DNA of 35,901 nt from JANQTF01 sp036835375 (GTDB lineage Bacteria > Bacteroidota > Bacteroidia > J057), in NCBI GenBank assembly GCA_036835375.1, contig DAITMB010000044.1, forward strand, positions 1 to 35,901, read 5' to 3'. The position numbers and the translations under genes are program-made. The notes below the pieces were generated by a model that worked only from the letters and a program-made list of their open reading frames with translations, made no database searches and was not told where the DNA came from. Shown here piece by piece: positions 26,698-35,283 of the stretch (position 1 is the first letter of the stretch; each line of letters opens with the position of its first letter).

Positions 26698-26729
26698 GAA
26701 AAATTTTGCCGAAGAGACACTTCGGCAAA
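26698..26729 (-). terminator. Putative terminator of rlmB
   Basis: TTTGCCGAAG (26705-26714) pairs perfectly with 26720-26729 around a 5-base loop. Reading the minus strand, the stem is followed by an A and then a run of five T residues (complement of 26699-26703). It lies about 200 bases past the rlmB stop and 60 bases before the zinc-ribbon gene start. Confidence 0.6.
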
Positions 26730-26927
26730 TAGACATTTCCCGGAAAAAGTAACGCTTGGAAACAACGATTAAGTTATCAGCCTGCTACATTGGTCAAGGC
26801 GCTCTTGGTCTCAATGGTCATATTTTCCGCCTGAATGTAAGATTCCGCTGCGAACATACATCAGGCGTGTCTCCCTCGACCCGAAGGTTGGGGAGAGAGG
26901 TAGTCCATAGACTATCTGTGAGAAAGG

Positions 26928-27665
26928 TCAAGTGTTACGCTGCCGTGTGATTTCGGCCAAGGTGATGCCAGCTGCCACAGACACATTGAGCGAGCCTACG
27001 TGCCCACTCAGAGGAATCTGAATGACATGATCTAGGCGCTTGAGCAGTCGCGGGGAAATTCCCGATTCCTCCGAGCCCATGACCAGGCAACTCGGTCCTG
27101 AGAAATCGGTCTGCCAAATGGTTTCTGGCGCCCTTTCGCTCAGCCCATAGCTTTTGACGTCGTAGGCTTGCAGGAGCAAAATCGCATCCACAAGGTCAGT
27201 CACGCGGCAAACTGCCAAGTGATTGAGTGCACCAGCAGACACCTTGACGGCATCGGCGCTCAAGCTCGCCGCTCCCCGCGAAGGCACAATGAGGGCTTGT
27301 GCTCCGAGACATTCGGCGCTGCGGGCAATCGCCCCGAAATTGCGAACATCCGTGACGCCGTCTAGCATCAGGAGCAAAGGCAGCGTGCCTCCTTCCTGCA
27401 ATCGCAGCAGCGTGGTTTCCAGATCCTGATACGGCATCGCCGAAAGGTAGGCGACTACGCCTTGGTGATTGCCATTGTTGCTGAGCTTGCGAAGCTTCAC
27501 CTCGGGCACCATTTGGAGCGGCACATCGAGATCTTGGGCCATGCGTCGCCATTCACTTGCTCGCTCCGAGCCCATGTCTTGGCGGATGACGATTTTTTCT
27601 ACCGGGCGGCCCGCCTCAATGGCTTCTTTGACAGGGTGGATACCGTAAATGACTTGCTCGGACAT
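26928..27665 (-). CDS. rlmB: 23S rRNA 2'-O-methyltransferase, RlmB/TrmH (SpoU) family
   Basis: The 245-residue protein has the N-terminal substrate-binding domain beginning with VIYGIHPVKEAIEAG (5-19) and the SPOUT knot. Motif 1 is DVRNFGAIARSAE, with N109 and R115. Motif 2 is MGSEESGIS (196-204). Motif 3 is IPLSGHVGSLNVSVAAGI (217-234), forming the trefoil knot that binds S-adenosylmethionine. Family members methylate G2251 of 23S rRNA in E. coli. Length and motifs are normal. The symbol is assigned by similarity, and a related SpoU methyltransferase is the alternative. A terminator-like hairpin lies 200 bp downstream. Confidence 0.92.
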   Translation of the reverse strand: MSEQVIYGIHPVKEAIEAGRPVEKIVIRQDMGSERASEWRRMAQDLDVPLQMVPEVKLRKLSNNGNHQGVVAYLSAMPYQDLETTLLRLQEGGTLPLLLMLDGVTDVRNFGAIARSAECLGAQALIVPSRGAASLSADAVKVSAGALNHLAVCRVTDLVDAILLLQAYDVKSYGLSERAPETIWQTDFSGPSCLVMGSEESGISPRLLKRLDHVIQIPLSGHVGSLNVSVAAGITLAEITRQRNT

Positions 27666-27865
27666 AGAATCGAATTCAGAAAAAGAAAGACGGAGGCATG
27701 AAAAGCCCTGATGTCGGCTGGCTGATGCGGAAGAGTGAGATGCCTATTTGCGTGAAAGCTGGCATACGGCGGAACCTGCAGCAAGACAATCGCTCCCCAT
27801 ACTCTCAAGTCTGCGTTGCCCCTGGTCCCCGCGACCGCAGACAGACAGGAGGCAAAAATACGTAA

Positions 27866-27900
27866 TATCTTCTTGGATTGGTGGGCAATGGGAGAAGATA
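27866..27900 (-). terminator. Possible terminator of the DUF2723 gene
   Basis: TATCTTCT (27866-27873) and AGAAGATA (27893-27900) form a perfect 8-bp stem with a 19-base loop. A run of five T residues follows on the minus strand 7 bases beyond the stem (complement of 27854-27858). It lies 38 bases after the stop codon. The large loop and spacing make it uncertain. Confidence 0.35.
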
Positions 27901-27938
27901 AAAGAAGGATGGCAAGAAAGGGTGTTTTACCGCCTCTC

Positions 27939-30900
27939 TCAAGGTGTCTGAAACTGCTGGAGAAACTGCTGGCTGATGGGGACTCCCATGAGGGAATCCA
28001 GCTCTCGGCTCAGGTTTTCTACGACAGCACGGTTGCCTACTTCGGCGTAGTATTTCAGGGTGAACAAAGCTGCTTGTAGCCCGATGGACCGCTGGCTGAT
28101 CTCTTGCCCCATCATGCTGAGGTCCTTGAGCTGCTGTATGGATTCTTCGCGGAGGTATTCGTAGTAGCGCTGTGCAGCCAACGGATCTCCGACAGTCTCC
28201 AGGGCTGCGGCTTGGCGAAGGAGCAGGTAGAGATTGGTGTGGGTAATGGCTTCGTGGGGAATGCGTGCGTCGCTGGCGAGGAGGACTTCGTTGGTTTTGG
28301 TCTTGAACGTCGCCATCTCGTCTTTCCAGCGCTGGATCTGAGCTTGCGCTGCACTGGGTTCCATGTTGAGAGAGTCGCCCTCAAGCTGGAGTTGAAGGAT
28401 CTCTACCATCGAATCTCGGCGTGAATACTCGGCTGCATACGCAGCAGAGAGGCGGTAGAAGGCATTGCGGTAATTAGAAATGATGACGTTTCGAATGTGC
28501 TCGTCAAGATTGACATTGGGATCGTCAAGGCCGGTAAATTTGAATTTTGTGAGCAAATTTTCCTCCATGATGTCGAGGCGAATTGTGCCATAGAATTCGT
28601 CGTTGACCGTTTGCTCAGATTGCCTGAGCGGAACGACGCGGTAGGCGAGGCCTTCGTTTCGGAAGTAGGGCGTGAGGCTGGCGTAATTGTCCGGAGGCAT
28701 CGTATTGCCAAAATAAATGGGCCGCTTCCAGCCGTCAGCGGCGATATTTCGCACAATGTCGATGATCACGGAGTCTTTGCGAAGCAAATAGCTTCCACCC
28801 CGAGACCGGAAATCCCATTCCATGACCGTATCTGCTAAGGCTGCCTCTTCTGGAGACAACACGCCATTGGCCACGCAAGCTTCTTTGTCCACAGGCAGGA
28901 GGATCGTTCGACTGGGATATTGGTAAATCACCATGCCTTGGTCGCCCTGGTAGTCCTCGTGTTTCATGGAAATGGGCAAGGCTTCGGAGTCATTTTTTTT
29001 GGATTTCATCTGGTCGATGTACCAATCAGAAATCAGCAACTCCAGGTTCGCCACCCGCACATCAGTGCGGTAGCCTTCCACCTCCTGAACATACCAGAGC
29101 GGGAAGGTATCATTGTCGCCGCCTGTAAAAAGAATCGCATTGGGAGCACAAGAGTCGAGGAGGTTTTTGGCAAATTCAATGTCGACATACCTCCCCTTGC
29201 GCGTGTGATCGTCCCAGTTTTGGACGGCCATAGTCAGTGGTGCCAGCAGGGCGACGCCCGCTGCGATCCATACTCCGGCCATGTCGCGCTTGCTACGAAG
29301 TCTATCGAGGAGATGAAGCAGGCCGAGTACGCCCAGCCCTACCCAGATGCTGAAAGCCTGGAAAGACCCTGCATAGGAGTAGTCGCGCTCGCGCGGCTGT
29401 CCCGGATACTGGTTGAGATAGAGGACAATGGCGATGCCTGTGAAGAAAAACAGGAATCCGAGAATGGCCGCGTCGCGGTCGCGGGTGTTGACCTGCCGCA
29501 TGATTCCCAGCATTCCTAAGAGGAGCGGCAGAAAATAGTAATGGTTCCGGCCTTTGTTTTCCTGGCGGTCGCTGGTGATCTCGTTGCTCTTCCAAAAGGC
29601 AAGCCCGGATTCCCAGCCATCGTCCTGAATGTCACTTTCGCGCCCCACAAAATTCCAAAAGAAATAGCGGAAGTACATGTGACCCAGTTGATACTGTAAG
29701 AAGAAGGTCAAGTCCTCCAGGCGGGTCGGTTGATCGTCGCGGGGATCGTCGGGATCTTCGCCCTTGTCCTCCACAAACTGAGTGTATCCATAAGGACCGC
29801 TTCGGTATCGGCTCGGTTCATACATTCTCGGAAAGAGCACTTTGCGGTCATATTCGTAGTCGTACTCCTCCACATCCTCCACATACCGCTTTCGTCCGTC
29901 GAGCACCATGTGCTTCATCCCAGTGGGCGTGCGCACGGCATAACCCTCTTCGTTTCGCTTGATTTGCGCATTGTACAGCGGGCCATAGAGCAATGGACGA
30001 TCTCCGTATTGCTCTCTTTTCATGTAGGACAAGAAAGTGAGCACATTCTCGGGATTGTTCATGTCAATGGCCGGGTTGGCATTGGAGCGGAGGTAAATGG
30101 TGGTGTAGGAAGAGGCACCAATCAGAATGGCTGCTAAAGAAAGAAGTACCGTGTTGAGTACCACTTTTCGACGAACCTGGCTGTACCAGATCATAGCCAC
30201 CAAAATGGTCACAAACATCAGAACCATCACCAGCGCGCCCATGCCCTGCCCCATGCTCCAGCCACCTGTCACCACGCCGTCGCGGGTCTCCGTCCCGGCA
30301 AATAGCAGCTCGAATTCTCGCGCGAGGCCCACAGAATACTGTAGTATGCCGTATTGGATGGCTGCCAATGTCAGCACGGAAACGCCCATCGTAGCCAGAA
30401 GCCCGCGCCAAGAGAAAGGGAATTTTCGGAAAAAATATATCAAAGCCAGCGCTGGAATGGTGAGGAGATTCAGCAAATGCACGCCAGCAGACAAGCCCAT
30501 CACATAAGCGATCAGGATGATCCATTTCAGGTGGTCTGGCTCGTCCGCCCTTGCTTCCCATTTGAACATCAACCACACGACGAGCGCTGTGAAAAAGCCG
30601 CTCATGGCATATACCTCTGCTTCCACAGCATTGAACCAGATCGAGTCTGCAAAGGTGCAGGTCAGACCAGCGACGACTCCGGAAGCCATCACCGCAAACA
30701 GCTTTCGCTTGGCAGGCCATTCCTTGTTTTCCACCATGCGGCGTGCCATGATGGTCGTGACCCAGCAGGTGAAAAGTGCGGTGAAAGCCCCCGCCAGCAC
30801 GGAGAGCAGATTGACCATGTAGGCAACTGAACTCGGGTCGAAGGCGAGCATGGCCATGATTCGACCCATGAGCATGAACAGCGGCGCGCCAGGCGGGTGG

Positions 30901-31043
30901 GTCACTTGCAGCTCGTTGGCACAAGCGATGAATTCTCCGCAGTCCCAGAAGCTTGCTGTGGGCGCTACAGTGAGAAGATACACCAGCAGGGAAATCCCAA
31001 ACACGGACCAGCCGACGAGGTGATTAATACGGTCGTAAGTCAT
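27939..31043 (-). CDS. DUF2723 protein, TMEM260-like protein O-mannosyltransferase candidate
   Basis: The 1034-residue polytopic protein starts with the hallmark SFWDCGEFIACANELQVTHPPGAPLF (about 31-56) of DUF2723. It has about ten or more membrane helices in the first 600 residues, and a large soluble C-terminal domain with ILFTGGDNDTFPLWYVQ (about 640-656). The conserved acidic pair in the first loop, DCGE, is expected to hold the catalytic site, as in GT-C glycosyltransferases. The human homologue TMEM260 transfers O-linked mannose to proteins. By analogy this may glycosylate envelope or secreted proteins with a lipid-linked sugar, but that has not been shown here. Its position between rlmB and a divergent small gene gives no pathway clue. 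Confidence 0.9.
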   Translation of the reverse strand: MTYDRINHLVGWSVFGISLLVYLLTVAPTASFWDCGEFIACANELQVTHPPGAPLFMLMGRIMAMLAFDPSSVAYMVNLLSVLAGAFTALFTCWVTTIMARRMVENKEWPAKRKLFAVMASGVVAGLTCTFADSIWFNAVEAEVYAMSGFFTALVVWLMFKWEARADEPDHLKWIILIAYVMGLSAGVHLLNLLTIPALALIYFFRKFPFSWRGLLATMGVSVLTLAAIQYGILQYSVGLAREFELLFAGTETRDGVVTGGWSMGQGMGALVMVLMFVTILVAMIWYSQVRRKVVLNTVLLSLAAILIGASSYTTIYLRSNANPAIDMNNPENVLTFLSYMKREQYGDRPLLYGPLYNAQIKRNEEGYAVRTPTGMKHMVLDGRKRYVEDVEEYDYEYDRKVLFPRMYEPSRYRSGPYGYTQFVEDKGEDPDDPRDDQPTRLEDLTFFLQYQLGHMYFRYFFWNFVGRESDIQDDGWESGLAFWKSNEITSDRQENKGRNHYYFLPLLLGMLGIMRQVNTRDRDAAILGFLFFFTGIAIVLYLNQYPGQPRERDYSYAGSFQAFSIWVGLGVLGLLHLLDRLRSKRDMAGVWIAAGVALLAPLTMAVQNWDDHTRKGRYVDIEFAKNLLDSCAPNAILFTGGDNDTFPLWYVQEVEGYRTDVRVANLELLISDWYIDQMKSKKNDSEALPISMKHEDYQGDQGMVIYQYPSRTILLPVDKEACVANGVLSPEEAALADTVMEWDFRSRGGSYLLRKDSVIIDIVRNIAADGWKRPIYFGNTMPPDNYASLTPYFRNEGLAYRVVPLRQSEQTVNDEFYGTIRLDIMEENLLTKFKFTGLDDPNVNLDEHIRNVIISNYRNAFYRLSAAYAAEYSRRDSMVEILQLQLEGDSLNMEPSAAQAQIQRWKDEMATFKTKTNEVLLASDARIPHEAITHTNLYLLLRQAAALETVGDPLAAQRYYEYLREESIQQLKDLSMMGQEISQRSIGLQAALFTLKYYAEVGNRAVVENLSRELDSLMGVPISQQFLQQFQTP

Positions 31044-31248
31044 GAAGTTAAGGGTTGGTCAATGGCTGGAAAGCCAGTAGGAGCTTCTTGTGCGAGCGGA
31101 GCACAGGTAGCGACCCCAATGGACATCGAATAGGAGAAGCGACTCGGGTCAATGATCCTGCTGTTTCCGATCTGGAATAGCATACCCGCTGGGAATAGGG
31201 CGGTTCAAAGCTAAGAAAATCCTCTCCAGAATTGTGTACTTTCCCGGC

Positions 31249-31731
31249 ATGAAGGTGCTTCTCAATTTCTTGGAGGCCACCCGTTTTCTCGCGGATCGGG
31301 TAGGGGATGCCCGCTATGCGCACGGGCGGCCATGCTTGTCGGTCGCCGTCCAGACGGCCACCAATTTGATCCGCTTTGATGAGGAGGCTGATCAGCGAGT
31401 GCTGATTGCCGCCATGCTGGCGGCCTACCCGGAGGAAGTGCTTCCTCACGAAGAGATTCGAGAGCTATTTGGCGAACAGATTCTCCAATTTGTCCAGCTC
31501 GTCCATCAACCCGCAGCTTTGGCCATTCCCGCCTTTCAACGACTAACGCCCGAAAGCCAGCGACTCCCGCTGGAGATTGGCCGCAAGATATGCATCGCAC
31601 AAGTGCTCTCATTCGTCTCCGAACCGCTCCCCGAGGGCGAAAAAGAGCTTCTGGTAGAAAAAATCAGTGGATTTGTCCACACTTTTCCCCAGCTTGAAGC
31701 ACAACTCAACTACTACCTCCATCGCGGCTAA
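31249..31731 (+). CDS. Small protein resembling a SpoT/MESH1 HD domain without metal ligands
   Basis: From the ATG at 31249 this is a 160-residue protein; a GTG at 31234 adds five residues. It reads like the N-terminal HD hydrolase of RelA/SpoT or MESH1. ARYAHGRPCLSVAV (about 21-34) corresponds to the RxxGxPYxxHPxxVA segment. LIAAMLAAYPEEVLPHEEI (about 52-70) corresponds to xLAALLHDxxEDTxxTxEEI, followed by RELFGEQILQFV (71-82). The metal-binding residues are replaced: His by S31, the HD pair by A58-A59, and the later ADKL-type Asp by A116 in ICIAQVL. If homologous, it is unlikely to hydrolyse ppGpp and may bind nucleotides or proteins. The match is by eye only. The DUF1080 gene starts 58 bp downstream. 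Confidence 0.6.
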   Translation: MKVLLNFLEATRFLADRVGDARYAHGRPCLSVAVQTATNLIRFDEEADQRVLIAAMLAAYPEEVLPHEEIRELFGEQILQFVQLVHQPAALAIPAFQRLTPESQRLPLEIGRKICIAQVLSFVSEPLPEGEKELLVEKISGFVHTFPQLEAQLNYYLHRG

Positions 31732-31789
31732 GCGCTCGGTCACTCTCCACGCAGCGCCGATGGCTCCTCCTTCTATTCTATTTTAAAAA

Positions 31790-32596
31790 ATGAAATTTCA
31801 CCTATCGCTTTCCCTCCTCGCTTGGTGTACCTCAGCCCTTGTCTTGTTTGCCGCTTCTTGCACGACAAAGACCACTGAACAAGCACCCGAAACACAGACT
31901 TGGACCTCCCTTTTTGATGGAACTTCGCTCGAAGGCTGGACCCCTAAAATTTCCGGGCACCCCCTGGGCGACAATTTCGCGAACACCTTTCGGGTCTCCG
32001 ACAGCACCATTCAGGTTGGCTATGAAGGGTATGAAAATTTCGACTCCAAGTTTGGCCACTTGTTTTATGCCGTTCCCTACGGATCATACAAATTCCGAAT
32101 GGAATATCGCTTCACAGGCGAACAGGCACCCGGCGGAGCCAATTGGGCATTTCGCAACAGCGGCATCATGGTCCACTGTCAGGACCCCAAGACAATGATG
32201 GTTGAGCAGGATTTTCCTGTTTGCATCGAAGTGCAGCTGCTGGGAGGGCCAGAAGAAGGTGATCGACCGACTGGCAATCTCTGTACGCCGGGCACCCATG
32301 TCGTGCTCAAAGACAGTGTTTTCACAGATCATTGTATCCCTTCCACCTCAGCAACTTACCGCGGAGACCAGTGGGTGGCGGTGCAAGTGGAGGTGTTCGC
32401 TGATTCTTTGATTCGTCATATCATCGAAGGCGATACGGTCATGACCTACTACCGTCCACAAATTGGTGGCGGAGGGGCTTCGCCTGTCTATGCTGAGCTA
32501 CCAAGCGCAGGCACGCCGCTTCGCGAAGGCTGGATCTCGCTTCAGAGCGAAAGCCATCCAGTGGAGTTTCGTCACATTGAGCTATTGGAATTGTGA
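31790..32596 (+). CDS. DUF1080 lipoprotein (3-keto-disaccharide hydrolase family)
   Basis: The 268-residue protein has a lipoprotein signal with lipobox AASC (Cys24). The rest is the DUF1080 beta-sandwich: SLFDGTSLEGWTPK (about 40-53), YGSYKFRMEYRF (about 97-108), ANWAFRNSGIMVHCQDP (about 117-133), the FPVCIEVQLLGG strand (about 142-153) and WISLQSESHPVEFRHIELL at the end. The family is related to laminin-G-type sandwiches. Some members hydrolyse 3-keto-glycosides. It should act in the periplasm or on the outer membrane. The gene ends with a strong intrinsic terminator. Confidence 0.92.
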   Translation: MKFHLSLSLLAWCTSALVLFAASCTTKTTEQAPETQTWTSLFDGTSLEGWTPKISGHPLGDNFANTFRVSDSTIQVGYEGYENFDSKFGHLFYAVPYGSYKFRMEYRFTGEQAPGGANWAFRNSGIMVHCQDPKTMMVEQDFPVCIEVQLLGGPEEGDRPTGNLCTPGTHVVLKDSVFTDHCIPSTSATYRGDQWVAVQVEVFADSLIRHIIEGDTVMTYYRPQIGGGGASPVYAELPSAGTPLREGWISLQSESHPVEFRHIELLEL

Positions 32597-32649
32597 TGTC
32601 AGATCTTACTTGAGAATCTGTCTGAGCAAGTTTGAGAAAAGGAACAACT

Positions 32650-32696
32650 AAGGCCCGTAGCTGCAATTCAAGCGCTACGGGCCTTTCATTTTTTTT
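32650..32696 (+). terminator. Intrinsic terminator of the DUF1080 gene
   Basis: AGGCCCGTAGC (32651-32661) pairs with GCTACGGGCCT (32674-32684), with one more A-T pair outside, around a 12-base loop. A TTTCATTTTTTTT tail follows on the plus strand. The same hairpin may slow the convergent uxaB transcript, but no T-run follows on that side. Confidence 0.88.
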
Positions 32697-32710
32697 CGAT
32701 TAGTTCAAAA

Positions 32711-34168
32711 TCAGGCCTTGTTCTCTTGCAAGCATTGGAGCAAATGCCCGCCTTGGATTAAATCAACTTTTTCTGCGACCAGTTCTACTATTCCTGGCAA
32801 AAGGCTGAGGTCATGTCCCCACAGATCCTCGTGGGCCAGTGCTTGCGTCACCAGGTTCTCGGTGCTCAGAGATCCTTCTCGCCACTGCCGCCACCAATTG
32901 GCAAAAATAGCCAGTCGGTCCGGCTCATCCTGTAGAGGAATGCTTCCCGCACTAGAAGTCCCTGAGTAAAATACCAAGTGAGCCGCCAAGGCAAGTAGCA
33001 GTCTCGGAGGAAGGCTATCGTGGGTATCCGTCCAGGCCAGCAAGGAGGGGATCACCCTTGTGCGAAACTTGGTGCTGGCATTGAGCGCGATGCTGATGAG
33101 TTCGTGGTGCAGAAAGGGGTTGGCAAAGCGCTGGAGAATGTCCTGCACATAGGCGAGCAACTCCTCTTGTGGGCCCGGTAGCCCCGGCGCAATTTCCTGG
33201 AGGAGAAGTTCTCGAATCCACAACCCGACCGCTGGATCAGCTACGGCTTCCTTGACCGTGCGCAGCCCAGCGAGATAAGCCACAGGAACCATGCAGGTGT
33301 GAGCGCCATTGAGAATTCGCACTTTGCGGGTTCGAAAGGTGTCGAGTTGGTCGGAGAAAATCACTTGAAGCCCGGCTTTGTGTGCAGGAAATGCCTCCAT
33401 GACTTCTGGAGTTCCCTGGATGACCCACAAGTGAAATGCCTCTGCTTCTACCAGCAAATGGTCTTCGTATCCCAGCTCTTCCCGCCATTTCTCTGCCTGA
33501 TCGGCTGGATATCCTGGTACAATTCGGTCCACGAGGGTATTGCAAAAATGACAACTCTCACGCACCCACGCTTCAAACGCCATGGGCAACTGCCACTGCC
33601 TGGCGTGGGAGAGCACGATGTCCAGCAATCGGGTTCCATTTTCTTCCAGTAATTCACATGGAATCACCACCCACCCCATGGCGGGATCTCCCTCAAATGC
33701 CTGAAAGCGCTCCCAAAGCAAGCGAGTGAGTTTGCTGGGAAAGCTTACTTGCGGAGCGTCAAGTAGCGTTGCTTGCGGATCGAAAAAAATCCCTGCTTCC
33801 GTGGTATTGGACATCACGATGCGCAGGGAGGGGACGCGGGCCATCTCCCATAGCGCTTCGGGGGAATCATAGGGGTCGATTTGGCGCTGAATGCAATCAA
33901 TGAGCTGGGTCTTTCGCAGGGGTTGGCCGTCCTGCTGTGCGGTGAGGCAAAGGGTAAATAGACCGTTTTGGGCCGTGAGCCAATCCTGTCTGCGGCTGGG
34001 AGTCGGCTTTACGACCACCACGCCAGCGCCATAATCAAGGCGCTCATTCATCTCTTGAATCACCCAATCGGCAAATCCTCTGATAAAATTTCCACCACCA
34101 AACTGTAGAATCTGGGGCGGTAGCGGGGAAATGGGGAACAATGTGCGGTTGAGCAAATTTTTTTTCAT
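32711..34168 (-). CDS. uxaB: Tagaturonate reductase (altronate oxidoreductase)
   Basis: The 485-residue protein belongs to the mannitol dehydrogenase family of NAD-dependent long-chain polyol dehydrogenases. The nucleotide site FGGGNFIRGF lies at 23-32. The catalytic Lys-Asn-His triad pattern is at K282, N287 and H290 (KVRILNGAH). The closest match in this family is UxaB, which interconverts D-tagaturonate and D-altronate in galacturonate breakdown. Length is normal. Other galacturonate pathway genes are not in this window, and a fructuronate reductase would be the nearest alternative. Confidence 0.88.
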   Translation of the reverse strand: MKKNLLNRTLFPISPLPPQILQFGGGNFIRGFADWVIQEMNERLDYGAGVVVVKPTPSRRQDWLTAQNGLFTLCLTAQQDGQPLRKTQLIDCIQRQIDPYDSPEALWEMARVPSLRIVMSNTTEAGIFFDPQATLLDAPQVSFPSKLTRLLWERFQAFEGDPAMGWVVIPCELLEENGTRLLDIVLSHARQWQLPMAFEAWVRESCHFCNTLVDRIVPGYPADQAEKWREELGYEDHLLVEAEAFHLWVIQGTPEVMEAFPAHKAGLQVIFSDQLDTFRTRKVRILNGAHTCMVPVAYLAGLRTVKEAVADPAVGLWIRELLLQEIAPGLPGPQEELLAYVQDILQRFANPFLHHELISIALNASTKFRTRVIPSLLAWTDTHDSLPPRLLLALAAHLVFYSGTSSAGSIPLQDEPDRLAIFANWWRQWREGSLSTENLVTQALAHEDLWGHDLSLLPGIVELVAEKVDLIQGGHLLQCLQENKA

Positions 34169-34347
34169 GAAAAAGGGAGCCTAAAAAATCTGGATTGAAT
34201 CCTGCTTCGTAAATCAGGCGATGAATCCCGAAGACCCTTTCTCACCATGATTTACTTTACATTCTAAGACGAAAATCCAGTCTCTAGCCCTTACGCTCAA
34301 ATCAAGGAAAGCCTTTTAGTGAAGAATGTGACCAGGGGGGTTACGTC

Positions 34348-34390
34348 GCACGAGCCATGTCACGAAAGTGTCTGGCTCGTGTTCTTTTTT
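34348..34390 (+). terminator. Orphan intrinsic terminator facing the thioesterase gene
   Basis: CACGAGCCA (34349-34357) pairs with TGGCTCGTG (34373-34381). An inner CAC/GTG pairing surrounds a GAAA loop. TTCTTTTTT follows at 34382-34390 on the plus strand. No plus-strand gene ends upstream, since uxaB starts at 34168 on the minus strand. The hairpin has no T-tail for the minus-strand thioesterase gene whose end lies at 34434. Confidence 0.75.
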
Positions 34391-34433
34391 GATGGCAGAA
34401 CGAAAGCTTATTCCAGTTTCCAGCCAGCGATTT

Positions 34434-34919
34434 TTACCCCGAAAAAGGATTGCCTTCGACCACTTGGCTGCTGTCCACGACGCGAAGGGCCACTACCTCA
34501 GCGGTTACGGTGAGCTGTTCGCCAGACCACACTTCGCAGGTAAGGGTAGTTTTTCGACCTTTTTGCTCCATGATACTTGCTTTCAGGATCAGGGGCTGAT
34601 CAGCGGGCGTAGGCTTGTGGTAGCGCAGCGAGAGGCTCCCTGTAGCATATCGATAGATGGGGTCGCTGCTTAGGCTGCGCTCTTCAGCGAGGTAGGCGGC
34701 AGCCATGGCCGTACCCATGCAATGGCAGTCCACCAAGGTCGCGATGACGCCGCCATTGACGATGTTGGGCCAGCCCCAGTAGGTTTGGGTGGGTGTCCAT
34801 TGGCAAATAGCGAGATCTCCTTCCCATCGCGACTCGATCTGAAGACCTTCAGGATTGTGATGCCCGCAGCCAAAGCAGACATTTTCGCCCATGTGATGTT
34901 GAAAAATAGGTGATTCCAT
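34434..34919 (-). CDS. PaaI-family thioesterase (hotdog fold)
   Basis: The 161-residue hotdog protein has CFGCGHHNPEGLQIE (15-29) near its N-terminus. The central helix segment VNGGVIATLVDCHCMGTA (about 54-71) carries the Asn-Gly-Gly and the Asp at about 64 typical of PaaI-type acyl-CoA thioesterases. The N-terminal CxxC pair might bind a metal but is common in this subgroup. The substrate is unknown. It is a stand-alone gene, read toward uxaB, with no terminator of its own orientation seen in the spacer downstream. Confidence 0.88.
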   Translation of the reverse strand: MESPIFQHHMGENVCFGCGHHNPEGLQIESRWEGDLAICQWTPTQTYWGWPNIVNGGVIATLVDCHCMGTAMAAAYLAEERSLSSDPIYRYATGSLSLRYHKPTPADQPLILKASIMEQKGRKTTLTCEVWSGEQLTVTAEVVALRVVDSSQVVEGNPFSG

Positions 34920-35121
34920 AGCGGTTAAATGTAGAGAGAAATGTCATGATTGCCATTTCCTGGTCGAAGGAATCGGATAAGGAACCCGCTGCTAAAAGTC
35001 ATCAGATATATAGAGAGAATTGTGTAAAATCTGGAAATCGAACAGTTTCATTGCGTATTTTTTATTTTTTAACCCACTAACTTAAACTGCCTTCTCATCT
35101 ACCTGAAGCGCGTTTTCTGCT

Positions 35122-35283
35122 ATGAAGTCCGTCTTGTGCCCCACCGATTTTTCTCAACAGGCAGAAGAAGCCCTTCCTGACACCTCGCCAATAGGCTGAA
35201 GGCCAAGTTGGTGTTGATCCACATTGGCCCTAAAATGAAAATCAGCGTGCTGCGCCCGATTCGCTATTGGGAACGCGGCTCCA
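35122..35283 (+). pseudogene. Frameshifted universal stress protein remnant
   Basis: The ATG at 35122 opens MKSVLCPTDFSQQAEEAL, a typical UspA N-terminus, but the frame stops at 35197-35199 after 25 codons. In the -1 frame the expected continuation appears at 35184: LANRLKAKLVLIHIGPK, matching the helix and second beta strand of Usp. That frame continues to a stop at 35340-35342, within the end of the RHS reading frame on the opposite strand. A frameshift near 35175-35184 and loss of the C-terminal two thirds are thus seen. The extent of homology beyond about 35245 is unclear. Gene decay or insertion of the RHS element into a former usp gene are both possible. Confidence 0.7.

Noticed and set aside
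26637..26765. A 43-residue N-terminal extension of the zinc-ribbon gene ending in a Leu-rich run
   Set aside because: The Leu run derives from a repetitive CTC/CTT stretch and is only about 12 residues long. The ATG at 26636 directly precedes the conserved part, and a rlmB terminator hairpin lies within the extension.
26650..26772. A short plus-strand frame preceded by GAGGAGGAG, resembling a ribosome binding site
   Set aside because: This lineage rarely uses such sites. The 40-residue product has no features and overlaps the terminator hairpin.
30064..30924. A 286-codon minus-strand open frame overlapping the DUF2723 gene in another frame
   Set aside because: The DUF2723 frame has clear signature motifs through this stretch. 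The alternative is Cys/His/Arg-rich with no domain pattern.
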